Made by a program: the position numbers and the translations under genes | In this document: one piece after another, positions 63,557 through 64,000 of the stretch | Position numbering within the stretch: the stretch's first letter is position 1 | Layout of the letters: each line of letters starts with the position of its first letter | NCBI RefSeq assembly: GCF_031851795.1 | Contig: NZ_CP134696.1 | Location: 5,084,001 to 5,148,000 of the forward strand | DNA length: 64,000 nucleotides | Direction of reading: 5' to 3' | Source of the DNA: Pontibacter sp. G13 | GTDB taxonomy: Bacteria > Bacteroidota > Bacteroidia > J057 | The notes under the pieces: model-generated | The model's database searches: none | What the model was told of the DNA's origin: nothing | What the model saw: the letters and a program-made list of their open reading frames with translations, nothing else

Positions 63557-63979
63557 ATGAATCGCATCAAGTCTACCCAAGTTGACGCACCTGCTCTCCG
63601 GATTCTAGTGGTGGAGGACAACGACATCAACCAGCTTTTGGCCAAGAAGATCTTGTCGATGCTCGGTCACCAGATCGATTTGGCAGAAAATGGACTGGCT
63701 GCGGTAGACGCTGCAAGGAAAGTGTCATATCACTTGATCCTCATGGATATCAGAATGCCCGAAATGGACGGCCTTGAAGCCACTCAGGTGATCCGACGTG
63801 GATTCGGGGGAGATCACCAACCTATGATCTTTGCGATGACAGCGTTGGATTCGGAGGAAGATGAAGACCAGTGCCTCACGGTAGGGATGGATGGGTTTCT
63901 CACCAAGCCACTTTCTGTTTCGCATCTCCGTGAAAAACTGGCCGAATGCAAGGCGCATTTCAATCTGCCTGCCAAGTGA
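63557..63979 (+). CDS. Single-domain response regulator (CheY-like)
   Basis: The 140-aa protein is a bare receiver: acidic pair E20-D21 (VVEDNDINQ), phosphoacceptor D64 (LILMDIRMPEMDG), T95 and K117 (FLTKP). There is no output domain. It has the VEDNDINQ form found in hybrid-kinase receivers. ATG 63557 is preferred; the longer frame from 63476 adds 27 unrelated residues. Divergent to the hybrid kinase, it may accept phosphate from it or work in a phosphorelay with an Hpt protein encoded elsewhere. It ends 21 nt before the window edge. Confidence 0.9.
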   Translation: MNRIKSTQVDAPALRILVVEDNDINQLLAKKILSMLGHQIDLAENGLAAVDAARKVSYHLILMDIRMPEMDGLEATQVIRRGFGGDHQPMIFAMTALDSEEDEDQCLTVGMDGFLTKPLSVSHLREKLAECKAHFNLPAK

Positions 63980-64000
63980 TATCGCCCCATCATCGATCCA

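Overview
The window is a chromosomal segment of a member of the Bacteroidota. Four independent signs agree. Several promoters fit the TTG-N19..21-TAnnTTTG pattern of that phylum. Two secreted proteins end in type IX secretion (T9SS) sorting domains. There is a BatB/BatC-type aerotolerance pair. Most genes lack a clear Shine-Dalgarno sequence. The class or family cannot be settled from the sequence alone. No prophage, insertion sequence, integrase or CRISPR array was seen.

Layout. 1-7.1 kb: a 5'-truncated ankyrin lipoprotein, an unknown gene, aconitase B, an outer-membrane protein, a small-ORF unit, and an orphan VapB-like antitoxin whose toxin is cut to about 15 codons and runs into an acetyltransferase gene. 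7.1-15.3 kb: a TPR lipoprotein, an aminotransferase, the Bat pair, and two OppB/OppC-type permeases with large extracytoplasmic insertions. 15.5-16.7 kb: tRNA-Ser, Pro, Arg and a second, identical tRNA-Pro. 17-26 kb: a secreted clan GH-A-like protein with fibronectin repeats, a lipoprotein, a GH3/serine-hydrolase fusion, a YugP-type metallopeptidase and an unknown gene. 26.1-26.7 kb: a self-contained minus-strand unit (promoter, three tandem 109-nt tRNA-like genes, terminator), divergent from an Lrp/AsnC regulator. 27.3-42 kb: the information-processing core, trmD, rplS, tRNA-Thr/Tyr/Gly/Thr, tuf, tRNA-Trp, secE, nusG, rplKAJL and rpoBC. 42-64 kb: pyrR-like, glyA, tatC, a Fe-S uracil-DNA glycosylase, T9SS cargo, a glycosyltransferase, an isolated nuoG-like gene, rdgB-udk, rpsA, an LMW-phosphatase-like gene, a LamG/T9SS protein, and a hybrid histidine kinase with a 2H phosphodiesterase, a LytTR regulator and a divergent single-domain response regulator.

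What stands out. First, the three tandem tRNA-like genes: they have a complete tRNA acceptor, D and T architecture, a 40-nt extended variable region, no U33, and a GTC triplet at the anticodon position, on a D-arm that resembles tRNA-Leu. Second, a dispersed repeat family of about 170-230 bp with four copies here, each lying at a transcription terminator. Third, the decapitated toxin-antitoxin locus. Fourth, a structured gene-free stretch ending in an orphan terminator (about 9.23-9.46 kb), a candidate small RNA. Fifth, a terminator directly ahead of tRNA-Thr-tuf inside an otherwise classical tRNA/tuf cluster.
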